Positions 5,950 to 14,992 of a DNA stretch of 22,163 nucleotides are shown here, one piece after another. Below the pieces are notes generated by a model. The model was not told the DNA's origin, searched no databases, and worked only from the letters and a program-made list of their open reading frames with translations. The stretch lies in assembly GCA_964553775.1 (NCBI GenBank), contig CAZKLU010000031.1:1-22163 (forward strand). The letters are read 5' to 3'. The DNA comes from RUG626 sp964553775 (GTDB lineage Bacteria > Bacillota > Clostridia > Oscillospirales > Oscillospiraceae). The stretch's first letter is position 1, and each line of letters opens with the position of its first letter. The translations under genes and the position numbers were made by a program.

Positions 5950-7185
5950 ATGAGTATAAAAAAAATAGCTCTCGCCTACTCCGGCGGACTTGATACTTCA
6001 ATCATAATCCCATGGCTCAAGGAGAATTACCCGGGCTGTGAGATTATTGCCGTCTGCGGCAACATTGGACAAGGCTCCGAGAGTGAAGGACTTGAGGAAA
6101 AAGCCCTCAAAACAGGCGCGTCAAAGCTCTATCTTGAGGATTTGAGCGATGAGTTTGTAAGTGACTTTATTGTTCCCACAGTAAAAGCAGGTGCCGCATA
6201 TGAGGAGTACCTTCTTGGCACAAGTATGGCAAGACCGTTGCTTGCAAAGCGTCTCACCGAAATCGCTCTCGAAGAAAACTGCGACGCTATTGCTCACGGC
6301 TGTACAGGCAAGGGTAACGATCAGGTTCGTTTTGAACTTACAGTCAAGCGTTTCGCGCCGGATATGAAAATAATCGCCCCGTGGCGTGTCTGGGATATCA
6401 AGTCCCGTGAGGAAGAAATTGACTACGCCGAGGCTCATAATGTGCCGCTGAGAATAAACCGCGAAACCAACTACTCGAAGGATAAGAATTTGTGGCACTT
6501 ATCGCATGAGGGTCTTGACCTTGAGGATACCGGCAACGAACCGCTGTATAACAAAGACGGCTTTCTTGAGCTTGGCGTGTCTCCGGAAAACGCGCCGAAT
6601 GAGCCGACATACGTTGAAATCGAGTTCGTCAAGGGCGTTCCGGTCGCTATAGACGGCGAAAAGAAGAGCGCGAAGGATATTATACTGAAGCTCAATGACC
6701 TTGGCGGCAAAAATGGCGTGGGACTTCTTGACATCGTTGAGAACCGCCTTGTCGGTATGAAGTGCAGGGGCGTATACGAAACCCCAGGCGGCACTATTCT
6801 CTATAAGGCACACGAATACCTTGAGACTCTTTGCCTTGATAAGCTTACGGCGCACAAGAAACAGGAGCTTTCAATCACATTCGCTGAACTTGTATATAAC
6901 GGTCAATGGTATACTCCGCTGCGTGAAGCTCTCTCCGCGTTTGTGGACAAGACGCAGGAGACTGTAACAGGCAAGGTACGTCTGAAACTTTACAAGGGCA
7001 ATATCATTAAAGCCGGTGCATGGAGCAAGTACAGTCTCTATTCAGATGAGCTTGCTACGTTCGGTGTGTCCGACTATAACCAGCAGGATGCAGAGGGCTT
7101 TATCAATCTCTACGGACTGCCAATGACGGTCAAGGCAAGACTTGAAAAGAAGCTCCGGACCGATTCAGAGAGTGACAATGGCTAA
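5950..7185 (+). CDS. argG: argininosuccinate synthase
   Basis: ArgG joins citrulline and aspartate with ATP to form argininosuccinate, the penultimate step of arginine synthesis. The 411 residues match the family length (about 400). The ATP pyrophosphatase loop A-Y-S-G-G-L-D-T-S is at residues 9-17. Other family segments are HGCTGKGNDQVRFE, the citrulline and aspartate site NYSKDKNLWHLSHEG, and YKGNI near the C-terminus. An in-frame ATG nine bases earlier (5941) lies directly against GGAGG and could not be used. The ATG at 5950 is spaced nine bases from GGAGG and gives the usual start MSIKKIALAYSGG. Its end overlaps argH by eight bases, so the two are translationally linked. It opens the arg gene run. 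Confidence 0.96.
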   Translation: MSIKKIALAYSGGLDTSIIIPWLKENYPGCEIIAVCGNIGQGSESEGLEEKALKTGASKLYLEDLSDEFVSDFIVPTVKAGAAYEEYLLGTSMARPLLAKRLTEIALEENCDAIAHGCTGKGNDQVRFELTVKRFAPDMKIIAPWRVWDIKSREEEIDYAEAHNVPLRINRETNYSKDKNLWHLSHEGLDLEDTGNEPLYNKDGFLELGVSPENAPNEPTYVEIEFVKGVPVAIDGEKKSAKDIILKLNDLGGKNGVGLLDIVENRLVGMKCRGVYETPGGTILYKAHEYLETLCLDKLTAHKKQELSITFAELVYNGQWYTPLREALSAFVDKTQETVTGKVRLKLYKGNIIKAGAWSKYSLYSDELATFGVSDYNQQDAEGFINLYGLPMTVKARLEKKLRTDSESDNG

Positions 7186-8551
7186 ACTTTGGCAGGGTCG
7201 CTCCGACGGCAATATAGACGCGGCGGCGGAGGAACTGAACCGCTCGATAACATTTGATTCGCGTATGTACAAAGAGGACATAACTGGCTCGATTGCACAC
7301 ACGGAAATGCTGGCTAATCAGAGTATCATTACACGCGATGATGCCGACACTATAGTCTCAGGTCTTTCAGACATCTTATCGGAGATAGAGAACGGCAAGC
7401 TTGATATCGACCTCACCACCGAGGATATACACACATTTGTCGAGACAGAGCTTACAAAGCGGTACCCTGACGCGGGAAAAAGACTGCACACCGCAAGAAG
7501 CCGCAACGATCAGGTCGCGCTCGATTTAAGACTCTATCTGCGTTCGGAGTGCGGAAAAGTAACAGAGCTTTTACGCGATCTCATAATTACACTCTGCGGC
7601 AAGGCGCGTGAGCATACAAAAACAGTTATGCCCGGTTATACGCACCTTCAGAGAGCGCAGCCCGTCACGTTCGGACACCATCTAATGGCGTACACGATGA
7701 TGTTCCTGCGCGATCTTGACAGAATAGATGACGCGCTGAAAAGAGTGAATATCTCTCCGATAGGCTGCTGCGCTTTAGCGGGAACAACATACGATACCGA
7801 CAGAAAAGCAGAGGCTGAACGGCTTGGATTCTCAGATATAGCAAGAAACTCCCTTGATGGCGTATCGGACAGAGATTTCTGTGTAGAGCTGTGCGCGGAT
7901 CTGTCACTCATCATGGCGCATATATCACGGTTTTCCGAGGAGATAGTACTGTGGTCAAGCTGGGAATTTAAGTTTATTTCGCTCTCCGACGCTTACTCCA
8001 CAGGTTCCTCAATCATGCCGCAGAAAAAGAACCCCGACATGGCAGAGCTGTGCAGAGGAAAAACCGGCAGAGTTTACGGCGATCTGATAACACTTCTAAC
8101 AATGCTTAAGGGTCTGCCGCTTGCGTATAACAAGGATATGCAAGAGGACAAGGAAGCAATATTCGATGCTTTTGACACTGTTATACTCGCGCTCACAGTC
8201 TTTGCGCCGATGATTGAAACAATGACGGTAAACAGTGACAGGATGAGAGCGGCGGCTTCTGAAGGCTTTATAAACGCAACAGATTTGGCGGATTATCTTG
8301 TAGGACGCGGCATGGCTTTCAGAGAGGCGTATAAGATAGTCGGCGGTATTGTCGCAAAATGTGTAGAGAACGGAAAAACGCTTGAGACAATGACGCTTGA
8401 TGAATACAAGCAGTACAGTGAACTGTTTGACGATACTCTTTATGCGGCGATAGACATAGATGAATGTGTAAAACGGCGAATTTCCGAGGGCGGACCCACG
8501 GAACGTTCGGTTCTTGAACAGATAGAATATGTTATGGGGAGACTGAAATGA
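7178..8551 (+). CDS. argH: argininosuccinate lyase
   Basis: ArgH splits argininosuccinate into arginine and fumarate, the last step of the pathway. The 457 residues match the fumarase/aspartase superfamily length. The signature G-S-S-I-M-P-Q-K-K-N-P-D starts at residue 276 and carries the catalytic serine loop. TARSRNDQVALDLRL and MPGYTHLQRAQPVTFGHH (the general acid/base His region) are also present. ATG at 7178 lies inside the last codons of argG (overlap 7178-7185) and gives the typical start MAKLWQGR. A longer frame begins at 7142, but its extra residues are argG sequence read in another frame. The gene ends in ATGA shared with argC. No missing catalytic residue is seen. Confidence 0.96.
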   Translation: MAKLWQGRSDGNIDAAAEELNRSITFDSRMYKEDITGSIAHTEMLANQSIITRDDADTIVSGLSDILSEIENGKLDIDLTTEDIHTFVETELTKRYPDAGKRLHTARSRNDQVALDLRLYLRSECGKVTELLRDLIITLCGKAREHTKTVMPGYTHLQRAQPVTFGHHLMAYTMMFLRDLDRIDDALKRVNISPIGCCALAGTTYDTDRKAEAERLGFSDIARNSLDGVSDRDFCVELCADLSLIMAHISRFSEEIVLWSSWEFKFISLSDAYSTGSSIMPQKKNPDMAELCRGKTGRVYGDLITLLTMLKGLPLAYNKDMQEDKEAIFDAFDTVILALTVFAPMIETMTVNSDRMRAAASEGFINATDLADYLVGRGMAFREAYKIVGGIVAKCVENGKTLETMTLDEYKQYSELFDDTLYAAIDIDECVKRRISEGGPTERSVLEQIEYVMGRLK

Positions 8552-9480
8552 CGGTATTTATAGACGGCGCGTCCGGAACGACGGGACTTCAGATACGCGA
8601 TAGGCTCAGAAATCGCCGCGATATAGAGCTTCTCACTATTCCGGAGGAACTTCATCGGGATTTGAACGCGAGAAAAGAAATACTCAACAGCGCGGATATA
8701 GTGGTGCTGTGTCTCCCCGATGACGCGGCTCATGATGCTGTCGGGATGATTGAAAACAACGGAACCCGCATTATTGATGCCTCGACAGCGCACAGAACAG
8801 CGGACGGCTGGGTGTATGGTTTTGCCGAACTCACAGGTCAGCGTGAGAAAATCGCGAGTGCCTCAAGAGTGGCAAATCCGGGGTGCTACGCGACAGGGTT
8901 TATATCTCTCATACGACCGCTTGTTGAAACAGGTATACTTCCTGCGGATACTGTGATAACCTGCCATGCTCTCTCCGGCTATTCCGGCGGCGGCAAAAAA
9001 GCAATTTCAGAGTACGAAGCCCCCGAACGCTCCGTGGAGCTTGAAAGCCCCAGACATTATGCTGTTACTCTCTCACACAAGCATATACCTGAGATGATGG
9101 TGGTGTCGGGCTTGACAACAAAGCCGCTATTTGCGCCTATTATCTGCGATTTTTACAGAGGCATGGTTGTTACCGTGCTTTTACCGGCTAACGCTTTCTC
9201 AAAGTGTGGGTCAATAAATGAGTTGAGAAATATTTACAGCGAGTATTACGCCGGAAGTCCCGTTGTGAAACTCCGTCCGGAGGACGCCCCAAAATGCGGA
9301 TATATCGGTTCTAACAACCTGGCGGGAAACGATGGGCTGCAAATATTCGTGAACGGGAACGAAGAACAGATCATGCTCACCGCGAGACTTGACAATCTCG
9401 GAAAGGGTGCTTCCGGCGCGGCTATACAAAATCTGAATATTATGATGGGCATAGACGAAACAACAGGTCTTTGCCTGTAA
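8548..9480 (+). CDS. argC: N-acetyl-gamma-glutamyl-phosphate reductase, type 2
   Basis: ArgC reduces N-acetylglutamyl phosphate to the semialdehyde with NADPH. At 310 residues it belongs to the shorter type 2 group, not the roughly 345-residue type 1. The nucleotide-binding start is F-I-D-G-A-S-G-T-T-G-L-Q-I, as in type 2. The catalytic cysteine is C113 in A-N-P-G-C-Y-A-T-G. A downstream H-K-H-I-P-E-M motif contains the active-site His region. The start ATG overlaps the argH stop by four bases (ATGA), and the next gene, argJ, begins 15 bases after the stop. Type 2 enzymes occur in a patchy set of bacteria, so their use in this operon may be a useful lineage marker. Confidence 0.94.
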   Translation: MTVFIDGASGTTGLQIRDRLRNRRDIELLTIPEELHRDLNARKEILNSADIVVLCLPDDAAHDAVGMIENNGTRIIDASTAHRTADGWVYGFAELTGQREKIASASRVANPGCYATGFISLIRPLVETGILPADTVITCHALSGYSGGGKKAISEYEAPERSVELESPRHYAVTLSHKHIPEMMVVSGLTTKPLFAPIICDFYRGMVVTVLLPANAFSKCGSINELRNIYSEYYAGSPVVKLRPEDAPKCGYIGSNNLAGNDGLQIFVNGNEEQIMLTARLDNLGKGASGAAIQNLNIMMGIDETTGLCL

Positions 9481-9495
9481 CGGAGGATAAGCGAG

Positions 9496-10716
9496 ATGGA
9501 AATAGAAACAATAAACGGCGGCGTGTGTGCCGCTAAGGGCTTCAAAGCCTCCGGCATACACTGCGGTATCAGAAAGAACAGAGAAAAAAAGGATCTCGCG
9601 CTTATCGTGAGTGAAACAAGAGCGGCGGCGGCGTGTGTTTACACATCTAACCTTGTGAAAAGCGCACCGATTAAAGTGACTAAAGCGAACGTCGCGGACG
9701 GTTACGCAAGGGCGGTAATATGCAATAGCGGCAACGCAAATACCTGTAACCCGAATGGTGTTGAGATAGCTGAAGGCATGACGAAGCTGGTTGAGAGGTT
9801 TGCGGGAGTTGACGCAAATGACGTTATCGTTGGTTCCACCGGCGTAATAGGCGAACCGCTGTCTTTAGAACCGATTGAAAATGGTATGCCGGAGCTTGTG
9901 AGCGAACTCAGCAGTAACGGAAGTCGCGACGCGGCAAACGCGATAATGACGACAGATACCAAAATCAAAGAAGTTGCCGTTTCCTTTGAAATACACGGTA
10001 CAACGTGTCATATTGGAGGAATAGCGAAAGGTTCCGGTATGATACATCCAAATATGGCAACGCTTCTTGTGTTTATAACAACTGACTGCGCTATAACACC
10101 GGAGCTTCTGCAAAAGGCGCTCTCCGAGGACGTGAAGACAAGCTTTAATATGGTAAGCGTAGACGGTGATACCTCAACTAACGATATGGTATCGGTATTG
10201 GCAAACGGGCTTGCGAAAAACACGGTCATTGATAAAGAGGACGAGAGCTTCAATACATTTTGTGCCGCACTCCACCGTGTCACCGTTCCGCTCTGCCGTA
10301 TGATGGCAAAGGATGGCGAGGGCGCGACAAAACTTATAACGTGTAAGATTACTGGCGCGAAAGACGAAACAAACGCTAAGACGGCGGCGAGGTCTGTTAT
10401 AGGCTCGTCTCTTGTAAAGGCGGCGATGTACGGCTCAGACGCAAACTGGGGGAGAGTTCTGTGCGCGATTGGCTACTCAGGCGTGGAAACTGATGTCGAA
10501 AAGATAGATGTTCGGTTTACCTCCTGCTCCGGCAGTGTAAAAGTCTGCGAAAATGGGGTCGGGGTCGCGTTTTCAGAGGAAGACGCAAAGAAGATTCTCT
10601 CGGAGGATGAGATTGATATAGATGTCACGCTTCATGACGGCGAAGGTTCCGCCGAGGCTTGGGGCTGCGATTTGAGCTACGATTATGTGAAGATAAACGG
10701 GGACTACAGAAGCTGA
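9496..10716 (+). CDS. argJ: glutamate N-acetyltransferase / ornithine acetyltransferase
   Basis: ArgJ transfers the acetyl group from N-acetylornithine to glutamate, recycling it; some ArgJ proteins also use acetyl-CoA. It is made as one chain that cuts itself before a threonine. The site is visible as H-P-N-M-A-T-L-L, with the nucleophile Thr at 189 of 406 residues. The oxyanion-hole region G-S-T-G-V-I-G-E-P and the K-G-S-G-M-I-H segment are present, as is the C-terminal SYDYVKINGDYRS. GGAGG lies ten bases before ATG. No argA is seen, so ArgJ either acts in a cyclic pathway or also primes it. The stop codon lies inside the 5' arm of a long inverted repeat (10711-10819). Confidence 0.96.
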   Translation: MEIETINGGVCAAKGFKASGIHCGIRKNREKKDLALIVSETRAAAACVYTSNLVKSAPIKVTKANVADGYARAVICNSGNANTCNPNGVEIAEGMTKLVERFAGVDANDVIVGSTGVIGEPLSLEPIENGMPELVSELSSNGSRDAANAIMTTDTKIKEVAVSFEIHGTTCHIGGIAKGSGMIHPNMATLLVFITTDCAITPELLQKALSEDVKTSFNMVSVDGDTSTNDMVSVLANGLAKNTVIDKEDESFNTFCAALHRVTVPLCRMMAKDGEGATKLITCKITGAKDETNAKTAARSVIGSSLVKAAMYGSDANWGRVLCAIGYSGVETDVEKIDVRFTSCSGSVKVCENGVGVAFSEEDAKKILSEDEIDIDVTLHDGEGSAEAWGCDLSYDYVKINGDYRS

Positions 10717-10819
10717 AAACGCGGAAATTACTAAATTGATTTCCCAAGCTGAAAAATCTCAGGATGACAGTCTGTTAAACGTAATATTCAAAAGTCTGTA
10801 AAATCCCGCGTTTTCGGCT
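10711..10819 (+). repeat. 14-bp long-range inverted repeat between argJ and argB
   Basis: Positions 10711-10724 pair with 10806-10819 over 14 bp with a single G-U. The arms include the argJ stop codon and share GAAAACGCGG/CCGCGTTTTC. The 81-nt interior has a 5-bp hairpin (10738-10742 with 10754-10758) and a near-direct repeat of AGTCTGT followed by A's (about 10768 and 10792). No T-run follows, so it is not a simple terminator. It may set the relative amounts of the upstream and downstream mRNA. Confidence 0.6.
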
Positions 10820-10858
10820 TGCTGTATGTAAGTATTAACAGGTCACGATTCACAAATA

Positions 10859-10912
10859 ACTCAAAGCCGTAATGTAACCCGACTTTGAGTATAATCTTCA
10901 GACAAATATTTT
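10859..10912 (+). promoter_or_regulatory. possible argB promoter with perfect 8-bp dyad
   Basis: ACTCAAAG (10859-10866) and CTTTGAGT (10883-10890) form a perfect inverted repeat with a 16-base spacer, and TATAAT (10890-10895) begins in its last base. No good -35 sits 16-18 bases before that TATAAT. A weaker alternative is TTGAGT (10885-10890) with TATTTT (10907-10912). It could be an operator, or a hairpin in read-through mRNA. Confidence 0.4.
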
Positions 10913-10932
10913 AACACGAAGGGAGCATACGC

Positions 10933-11790
10933 ATGACGGATCTTAACCACGCGCTTAGAGCGCAGACTCTCACGGAAGCACTTCCGTATATACAAAAATA
11001 TTCAGGAAAAGTTATACTCATAAAATACGGCGGAAACGCAATGAAGAATCAGGAACTGAAACGTCTTGTCATGGGCGATATTGTTCTGCTCACGATGATA
11101 GGCGTGCGCGTGGTTGTCGTTCACGGCGGCGGACCTGAGATAAGCGAGCTTTTGGCTAAGACAGGCAAAAAGTCAGAGTTTATAGACGGTCTTCGCGTAA
11201 CTGACGATGAGACTATGGATATAGTGCAGATGGCTCTCTCCGGAAAGGTCAACAAGGAGCTTGTGAACCTTGTTGAGTGCGCGGGCGGCAAGGCAGTGGG
11301 AATTTCAGGTGTTGACGGCAGAATGATCGAGGCGGTACCGCTTGACGAACGTCTCGGTCACGTTGGCGAAATTGTGAATGTCAATATAGAACCGATAACA
11401 GATATGCTCGATATGGGCTATATACCGATAATCTCCACTGTCGGATGTGATAAAAGCGGAGCAATATACAACATAAATGCAGATACCGCCGCCGCAAGGA
11501 TTGCGGGAGAGCTTGGTGCCGAAAGTATGCTCGCTATGACTGATATTGAGGGGCTTATGTGCGATAAGGGCGATCCCGATTCTCTTATTACGAGACTATC
11601 CGTTAGCGAAGTGCCGGAGCTAATAGCAAAGGGAATTATCTCCGGCGGTATGATACCTAAGATACAGTGCTGTGTTGAAGCTATACGCCGCGGAGTACAC
11701 AGAGTCTTTATAATTGACGGCAGAACGCCTCACTCGATACTTATGGAGCTTTTGACAAATGCCGGTATCGGGACAATGTTTACATCATAA
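10933..11790 (+). CDS. argB: acetylglutamate kinase
   Basis: ArgB phosphorylates N-acetylglutamate with ATP. The 285 residues have the amino-acid kinase fold: I-K-Y-G-G-N-A-M with Lys31, V-H-G-G-G-P-E-I-S for substrate binding, and N-I-N-A-D-T-A-A-A with the ATP-site Asp region. The C-terminal G-G-M-I-P-K segment is the usual lysine-bearing loop. The N-terminal extension before the kinase core (ALRAQTLTEALPYIQKYSGK) resembles the helix found in hexameric, arginine-inhibited enzymes, so feedback inhibition by arginine is likely by family knowledge, though not shown. AAGGGAG lies about eight bases before ATG. argD starts 13 bases after the stop. Confidence 0.96.
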   Translation: MTDLNHALRAQTLTEALPYIQKYSGKVILIKYGGNAMKNQELKRLVMGDIVLLTMIGVRVVVVHGGGPEISELLAKTGKKSEFIDGLRVTDDETMDIVQMALSGKVNKELVNLVECAGGKAVGISGVDGRMIEAVPLDERLGHVGEIVNVNIEPITDMLDMGYIPIISTVGCDKSGAIYNINADTAAARIAGELGAESMLAMTDIEGLMCDKGDPDSLITRLSVSEVPELIAKGIISGGMIPKIQCCVEAIRRGVHRVFIIDGRTPHSILMELLTNAGIGTMFTS

Positions 11791-11803
11791 GAGGATAAAC
11801 AAA

Positions 11804-12970
11804 ATGGATATAAAAGAATTAGACAAAAAATATATAGCGAACACATACGCAAGAAACGATGTCTGTTTCGTGCGCGGGAGCGGCGCGAAGCTCTACGATG
11901 ACGCGGGTCGCGAATACATTGACCTCGGCGCGGGAATAGCTGTAAACTCGTTCGGATACGCTGACAGCGAATGGGTTGACGCTGTTACCGGGCAGCTCAG
12001 CAAGCTCCAGCACACATCGAATCTCTACTACACGGAGCCGTGTGTGAAGCTTGCGGAAATGCTTTGTGAAAGAACGGGGCTTGCCCGCGTATTTTTCTGC
12101 AACTCCGGAGCCGAAGCAAATGAGTGTGCCATCAAGACGGCGAGAAAGTGGGCGTTCGACAAATACGGCGATGAGAGCCACTCTACTATAATTACGCTCA
12201 AAAGCAGCTTTCACGGCAGAACTCTTGCGACACTTACCGCTACGGGACAGGATGAGTTTCACAAAAATTTTGGTCCGTTCGTGCAGGGCTTTGTCTACGC
12301 TTCAAACAATAACGCTCAGGAAACGAGAGAGCTTGCGGAAAATAATAACTGCTGTGCCGTTATGCTGGAGCTTTGTCAGGGCGAGGGCGGCGTTGTGAAC
12401 CTCTCGCACGAGTTCGTTGACGAGATAGTTAAAATTGCCGGGGAAAATGAGCTTCTCATTATAGTCGATGAGGTTCAGACAGGCAACGGCAGGACAGGTA
12501 CTCTTTATGCTTACGAACAGTACGGGTTCAAGCCTGACATAGTGACCACCGCTAAAGGACTTGCGGGAGGACTTCCTCTCGGTGCCTGTATGATGGGTGA
12601 GCGCGTGAAAGACACATTGAAGTTTGGCGACCACGGCTCCACATTTGGCGGAAACCCCGTATGCTGTGCCGGTGCGTTGAGCGTACTGTCGCGTATAGAT
12701 GATGAGTTTCTGGAATCTGTCAGTCAGAAAGGCAGGTATGTCAGAAACGCTCTTGAAAACGCAAAAGGCGTGAAAAGCGTCTCCGGTCTGGGCTTAATGA
12801 TAGGTATCGAGTGTGACAAGCCCGCCGGTGAGGTTGCGAAAAAAGCCCTTGAACGCGGGGTTGTTGTCCTGACAGCACACGGAAAAGTTAGACTCCTGCC
12901 CCCGCTCAATATTACGATGACTGACCTTGAAAAGGCTGTAAATATACTGAAAGAGGTAATAGAAGAATGA
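11804..12970 (+). CDS. argD: acetylornithine aminotransferase
   Basis: ArgD is a pyridoxal-phosphate enzyme that converts N-acetylglutamate semialdehyde and glutamate to N-acetylornithine and 2-oxoglutarate. The 388 residues fit class III aminotransferases. Visible motifs are N-S-G-A-E-A-N-E-C-A-I-K, S-F-H-G-R-T-L-A-T-L-T, the D-E-V-Q-T-G-N-G-R-T-G cofactor strand, the Schiff-base lysine K251 in T-T-A-K-G-L-A-G-G, and S-T-F-G-G-N-P-V-C. The open frame reaches back to 11759 inside argB, but the ATG at 11804 follows GAGGA and gives the normal N-terminus MDIKELDKKYIANTYAR. The last four bases overlap argF. Confidence 0.95.
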   Translation: MDIKELDKKYIANTYARNDVCFVRGSGAKLYDDAGREYIDLGAGIAVNSFGYADSEWVDAVTGQLSKLQHTSNLYYTEPCVKLAEMLCERTGLARVFFCNSGAEANECAIKTARKWAFDKYGDESHSTIITLKSSFHGRTLATLTATGQDEFHKNFGPFVQGFVYASNNNAQETRELAENNNCCAVMLELCQGEGGVVNLSHEFVDEIVKIAGENELLIIVDEVQTGNGRTGTLYAYEQYGFKPDIVTTAKGLAGGLPLGACMMGERVKDTLKFGDHGSTFGGNPVCCAGALSVLSRIDDEFLESVSQKGRYVRNALENAKGVKSVSGLGLMIGIECDKPAGEVAKKALERGVVVLTAHGKVRLLPPLNITMTDLEKAVNILKEVIEE

Positions 12971-13875
12971 ATCATTTGCTGAAGCTTGGGGATTTAACTA
13001 AAGAGGAGATACTTGACATTCTCGCTCTTGCCGACCAACTCAAATTTGAGAAGAAAAACAGAATACCCCACCAGATTCTCGCCGGAAAGACGCTTGGAAT
13101 GATATTCCAGAAGTCTTCAACAAGGACGAGAGTATCGTTTGAGGCGGGTATGTACCAGCTTGGCGGAAACGCGCTATTTTTAAGCTCCCGCGATTTGCAG
13201 ATCGGGCGTGGGGAGCCTGTTGAGGACACCGCGAGAGTTCTATCACGCTATCTTGATGGCATAATGATACGCACATACAAGCAGAGTGAGGTCGAAGCTT
13301 TGGCAAAATACGGCAGCATACCCGTTATAAACGGTCTGACGGATTACGCTCACCCCTGTCAGGTACTTGCGGATTTGCAGACAATACGCGAATACAAAAC
13401 AGCACTTCACGGCAGAAAGTTAGCGTTTATAGGTGACGGCAATAACATGGCAAATTCCCTTATTGTAGGTTGTATAAAAACGGGTATGAGTATCTCCATC
13501 GGTTGTCCCGATGCGTACAAACCGGACGCGGACATCATAAGCTGGGCAGAAGAAAACGGTGAGATTACGATTACCGAGGATATTTATGAAGCGGCGAAGG
13601 ATGCGGACGTTATCTACACAGACGTATGGGCATCCATGGGCATGGAGTCTGAGACAGAAAGGCGCAGACGCGACTTCTCCGGCTATTGCGTTGATACGAA
13701 GCTAATGAGTTACGCGAAGCCTGACGCTATTGTACAGCACTGCCTTCCCGCTCACAGAGGCGAGGAGATAACGACTGAGGTTTTGGAAGCTCACGCGAAT
13801 GAGATATTTGACGAGGCGGAGAACCGGCTTCACGCGCAGAAAGCGGTACTCGTGAAGCTGCTGAAAAACGTGTAA
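12967..13875 (+). CDS. argF: ornithine carbamoyltransferase
   Basis: ArgF makes citrulline from ornithine and carbamoyl phosphate. The 302 residues carry the carbamoyl-phosphate loop S-S-T-R-T-R at about 50-55, H-P-C-Q at about 130, the D-G-N-N-M-A-N-S segment, and the ornithine-binding motif H-C-L-P-A-H-R-G-E-E near the C-terminus. The D-V-W-A-S-M-G segment distinguishes it from aspartate carbamoyltransferase. A catabolic role (arginine deiminase route) cannot be excluded from the sequence, but its place at the end of the biosynthetic run, joined to argD by ATGA, argues for biosynthesis. The next gene, ychF, begins 23 bases after the stop with no terminator between. Confidence 0.96.
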   Translation: MNHLLKLGDLTKEEILDILALADQLKFEKKNRIPHQILAGKTLGMIFQKSSTRTRVSFEAGMYQLGGNALFLSSRDLQIGRGEPVEDTARVLSRYLDGIMIRTYKQSEVEALAKYGSIPVINGLTDYAHPCQVLADLQTIREYKTALHGRKLAFIGDGNNMANSLIVGCIKTGMSISIGCPDAYKPDADIISWAEENGEITITEDIYEAAKDADVIYTDVWASMGMESETERRRRDFSGYCVDTKLMSYAKPDAIVQHCLPAHRGEEITTEVLEAHANEIFDEAENRLHAQKAVLVKLLKNV

Positions 13876-13898
13876 CAGAGAATGAGGGAATAAAAACT

Positions 13899-14984
13899 AT
13901 GAAGCTTGGCATAGTAGGACTTCCGAACGTTGGAAAATCAACGCTGTTTAACGCGGTGACAAACGCCGGAGCGGAGATGGCAAACTACCCGTTCTGCACG
14001 ATAGACCCCAATGTCGGCATTGTGCAGGTGCCGGACAAGCGGCTTGACTTTTTGGCGAAGCTGTATTCACCAAAGAAATATACACCGGCTGTTATTGAAT
14101 TTGTTGATATTGCGGGACTTGTCAAGGGCGCGTCGAAAGGCGAGGGGCTTGGCAACAGGTTCCTTGAAAACATAAGAAGAACTGACGCTATAGTCCATGT
14201 GGTGCGCTGCTTTGACGATGATAACGTCATACACGTTGAGGGCGGGTGCGACCCCGAAAGGGATATGGACATCATAAATTATGAGCTTATTCTCTCTGAC
14301 CTTGAGATAATTGACAGGAGACTTGACAAGTCAAAAAAAGCCGCAAAGAGCGGCGACAAGAAGCTCAAACGCGAGGTTGAGGTGCTTGAGGCACTTCACG
14401 AACACCTTGACGGCGGAAAACCCGCGAGAAGCTTCGATGGTGACATTGATATTATATCCGACTGCGACCTTCTGTCATTGAAGCCCGTTATATACGCCGC
14501 GAACATGGACGATGATGGCATATCGGATTATGAGAACAATGAATACTATAAAACAGTGAAGTCACACGCCGACAGTGAAGGCGCGGAAACTCTCGCAATA
14601 TCCGCAAAAACGGAGCGTGAGCTTATGGAGCTTTCTCCGGAGGACAGAGAAATGTTTCTGGAAGACCTTGGACTTGAGGAATCGGGACTTTCGCGGCTTA
14701 TAAAGCAATCTTACAGGCTCTTGGGACTTATATCATTTCTTACAGCCGGATCTGACGAGTGCAGAGCATGGACAATACGCGAGGGAACAAAGGCTCCGCA
14801 GGCTGCGGGAAAGATACATTCAGACTTTGAGCGCGGGTTTATCAGAGCTGAGATTGTGGCGTTCAAGGATCTTTACGAGTGCGGCTCGATGGCGGCGGCA
14901 AAGGAAAAAGGACTTGTGCGCTCCGAGGGCAAGGAATATGTGATGCATGACGGCGATGTGACATTATTCCGGTTCAACGTGTGA
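13899..14984 (+). CDS. ychF: ribosome-binding ATPase YchF (OLA1/Obg-related)
   Basis: YchF is a P-loop nucleotide hydrolase of the TRAFAC class that prefers ATP, binds ribosomes and affects stress responses and translation. The 361 residues match the family (about 363). G-L-P-N-V-G-K-S-T is at 7-15, switch II is D-I-A-G-L-V-K-G-A, and N-M-D-D stands where other GTPases have N-K-x-D, in line with the altered base specificity of this family. A coiled-coil-forming segment lies around 140-170. The C-terminal TGS domain contains W-T-I-R-E-G-T-K-A-P-Q and S-D-F-E-R-G-F-I-R-A-E. GAGGG about ten bases upstream supports the ATG. It seems to be transcribed with the arg genes and ends at the start region of larA. 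Confidence 0.95.
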   Translation: MKLGIVGLPNVGKSTLFNAVTNAGAEMANYPFCTIDPNVGIVQVPDKRLDFLAKLYSPKKYTPAVIEFVDIAGLVKGASKGEGLGNRFLENIRRTDAIVHVVRCFDDDNVIHVEGGCDPERDMDIINYELILSDLEIIDRRLDKSKKAAKSGDKKLKREVEVLEALHEHLDGGKPARSFDGDIDIISDCDLLSLKPVIYAANMDDDGISDYENNEYYKTVKSHADSEGAETLAISAKTERELMELSPEDREMFLEDLGLEESGLSRLIKQSYRLLGLISFLTAGSDECRAWTIREGTKAPQAAGKIHSDFERGFIRAEIVAFKDLYECGSMAAAKEKGLVRSEGKEYVMHDGDVTLFRFNV

Positions 14985-14992
14985 GGTGTGCC

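Noticed and set aside
7142..7177. Longer start for argH (12 extra residues).
   Set aside because: The extension is argG coding sequence in another frame, and MAKLWQGR at 7178 is the family start.
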